Shown: positions 62,887 through 64,000 of the stretch, piece after piece | How positions within the stretch are numbered: position 1 is the stretch's first letter | How the letters are laid out: every line of letters starts with the position of its first letter | Translations under genes and position numbers: made by a program | The notes under the pieces: generated by a model | Databases searched by the model: none | Told to the model about the DNA's origin: nothing | The model's input: only the letters and a program-made list of their open reading frames with translations | NCBI RefSeq assembly: GCF_018361265.1 | Contig: NZ_JAFLNH010000001.1 | Location: 1,054,001-1,118,000, forward strand | Length of the DNA: 64,000 nucleotides | Source of the DNA: Mycobacterium sp. SM1 | GTDB taxonomy: Bacteria > Actinomycetota > Actinomycetes > Mycobacteriales > Mycobacteriaceae | Reading direction: 5' to 3'

Positions 62887-64000
62887 CTAGCTTTGCTCGG
62901 GCTTATACGGGTTGACGGCAAACTGGATGACCCGGTAGGGCGCACGGGCGCGCGGATCGGTGTTGTTCCACTGGCTGACAAATACCCGCACTTCGTCGAG
63001 TGTCGAGCCCGGCGAGATGTAGCCGCCATAGGGCTGCGCGAGCCGGTTGTCGTAGGGTGGCGGCAGGCTGTCGGCGGGTTCAGGCCACTCGTCGTGCCGC
63101 ACCACCGTGGTCACCGGCGCGGTGCCCAGCGCCGTCGGGTCATCGGCCACTCGGATTTCCATGTCGCCGGTGCTGGCGTTGAAATACGACAGCACCGCCT
63201 TGCCGTCGATCTGCTTGAAGCTCATCTCCCCGACCTTGTCACCCCACAACGGCGTGGGCGGCTTGTTCCAGCCGCCGTCGGACGCCCAGCCCTGCCAGCG
63301 GGAGCGGTCGGTGAACGCCTCCGGCGTGGCGCGGTACAGCACCACGGGCTGGGTGCGCTCAAAGCTGTCGGCCACGATGTACACCCAGCCGCTCGGAGAG
63401 TCGGCGGTCGGGATCGGGTCGTAATATCCGCTGATCTGCGTCTGCCGGCCATCCTGGTAGGACGCCTCCCGGATGGATCCGGGAACTGTCGGCCAATTAC
63501 CCTCCGCGGGGTTGGCTTTCACCAGCCGCGAATTCTGCGGCACCAGGTTGACGGCGGTGGTCACCAGCAGGTAGCTCTGGCGGTTGATTTGCACCACACC
63601 GGCGGGCAGCTGAGATGCGCCCGGTGGCGTGGGGTCGGCCAGCAGAGGCTTATCGACGCCCATGACGCCGAAGTAGCGCACCCCAGCCGGGTTGTCGACG
63701 GAGCCGGTCTCGACACGCAGCGCGATCGGTGCGTATCCCCGGCCGAAGCCAACCCCCTGCCCCGGGAAGCTGTCGCCGCAGATTTGCAACACTCCGGCGG
63801 GGAATTCCATGAAGGCGCACAGGTCGGTGGCGCCGATGCCATAGTCACGGGTGGGGGTTCCGGTGCCGGCTGCCGGGCCGATGCGCAATACCTCACCGGG
63901 CGCCAACGGCTGCAAGATCGGCTCGGGCCTGGGTGCGGGAGGATCGGCATTTGCCGCCCATACTCCTTGGGGTACAAGGAAACACGCCATCGACGCGGCC
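62887..64000 (-). CDS. Secreted DUF4185 protein, Rv3707c type (5' end outside window)
   Basis: At least 370 aa are visible, with the start beyond the right edge; an internal ATG at 63990 lies inside the signal peptide region (VPQGVWAANADPP). The mature part has repeated blade-like segments, e.g. GWVYIVADSFERTQPVVLYRA and YGGYISPGSTLDEVRVFVSQWNN, fitting the DUF4185 beta-propeller-like family with possible glycosidase relatives. Catalytic function is not proven. Confidence 0.8.
   Translation of the reverse strand, partial: AASMACFLVPQGVWAANADPPAPRPEPILQPLAPGEVLRIGPAAGTGTPTRDYGIGATDLCAFMEFPAGVLQICGDSFPGQGVGFGRGYAPIALRVETGSVDNPAGVRYFGVMGVDKPLLADPTPPGASQLPAGVVQINRQSYLLVTTAVNLVPQNSRLVKANPAEGNWPTVPGSIREASYQDGRQTQISGYYDPIPTADSPSGWVYIVADSFERTQPVVLYRATPEAFTDRSRWQGWASDGGWNKPPTPLWGDKVGEMSFKQIDGKAVLSYFNASTGDMEIRVADDPTALGTAPVTTVVRHDEWPEPADSLPPPYDNRLAQPYGGYISPGSTLDEVRVFVSQWNNTDPRARAPYRVIQFAVNPYKPEQS

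Overview
The window is a GC-rich chromosomal segment of a Mycobacterium, most likely a slow-growing non-tuberculous species. Proteins typical of the genus appear in an order that follows the M. tuberculosis H37Rv chromosome from about Rv3634c to Rv3707c (comparison from memory). These include WhiB4, MarP, PonA2, EgtABCD, the Ssd/Tad cluster, Crp and the 6C and Ms1-type small RNAs. Species was not determined. Known mycobacterial habits are visible: many genes start directly downstream of a TAnnnT -10 box with no leader, and many neighbours overlap by ATGA, GTGA or TTGA.

Layout. 1-1.1 kb: the start of a sulfite reductase (sirA/nirA) on the minus strand, preceded by a small cysteine-rich ORF that ends one base before it. 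1.1-14 kb: galE1, a large membrane protein, tRNA-Thr, DNA polymerase III delta prime, a membrane adenylate cyclase, topA, a conserved protein, cspA and an SftH/MrfA-type helicase. 14-19.1 kb: a minus-strand Flp/Tad pilus-type cluster led by ssd. 19.1-21 kb: 6C RNA, a HAD phosphatase and the 300-nt Ms1/MTS2823-type RNA. 21-30.6 kb: proteases, EphE, MarP, a Nudix hydrolase, a thioredoxin-like protein, Nth, Crp, a metallo-beta-lactamase fold protein and RidA. 30.7-38.3 kb: a pair of ArsA/GET3-like ATPases, whiB4, ponA2, a phosphoesterase and a PLP enzyme. 38.6-40.9 kb: tRNA-Pro and a multicopper oxidase. 40.9-49 kb: a GatB/YqeY protein and a MoxR-DUF58-type cluster, then divergent SpoIIM and RDD membrane proteins. 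49-58 kb: glpK, a glutamate-cysteine-ligase-like enzyme, egtDCBA without egtE, a sensor-domain protein and Ohr. 58-64 kb: an accessory patch with two paralogous membrane proteins flanking a decayed IS607-type element, a long PadR regulator and a truncated PIN toxin, ending in a partial DUF4185 protein.

How the genes work together. Redox, sulfur and cell-envelope themes recur: sulfite reduction, cysteine metabolism, ergothioneine synthesis, WhiB4, Ohr, MarP, PonA2 and a copper oxidase. Two global RNA regulators (6C and Ms1) and Crp, with its likely cAMP source (the cyclase at 5.6 kb), lie in the same segment.

Most notable items: (i) the cysteine-rich leader ORF before sirA; (ii) a 56-bp tandem repeat array filling the space between two divergent, apparently leaderless promoters; (iii) a 57-bp repeat that triplicates the last codons and stop of an ATPase gene; (iv) an IS607 element whose apparent TnpA-TnpB fusion is best explained by a 1-nt deletion; (v) a PadR regulator with a ~310-residue low-complexity N-terminus; (vi) an egt locus lacking egtE.
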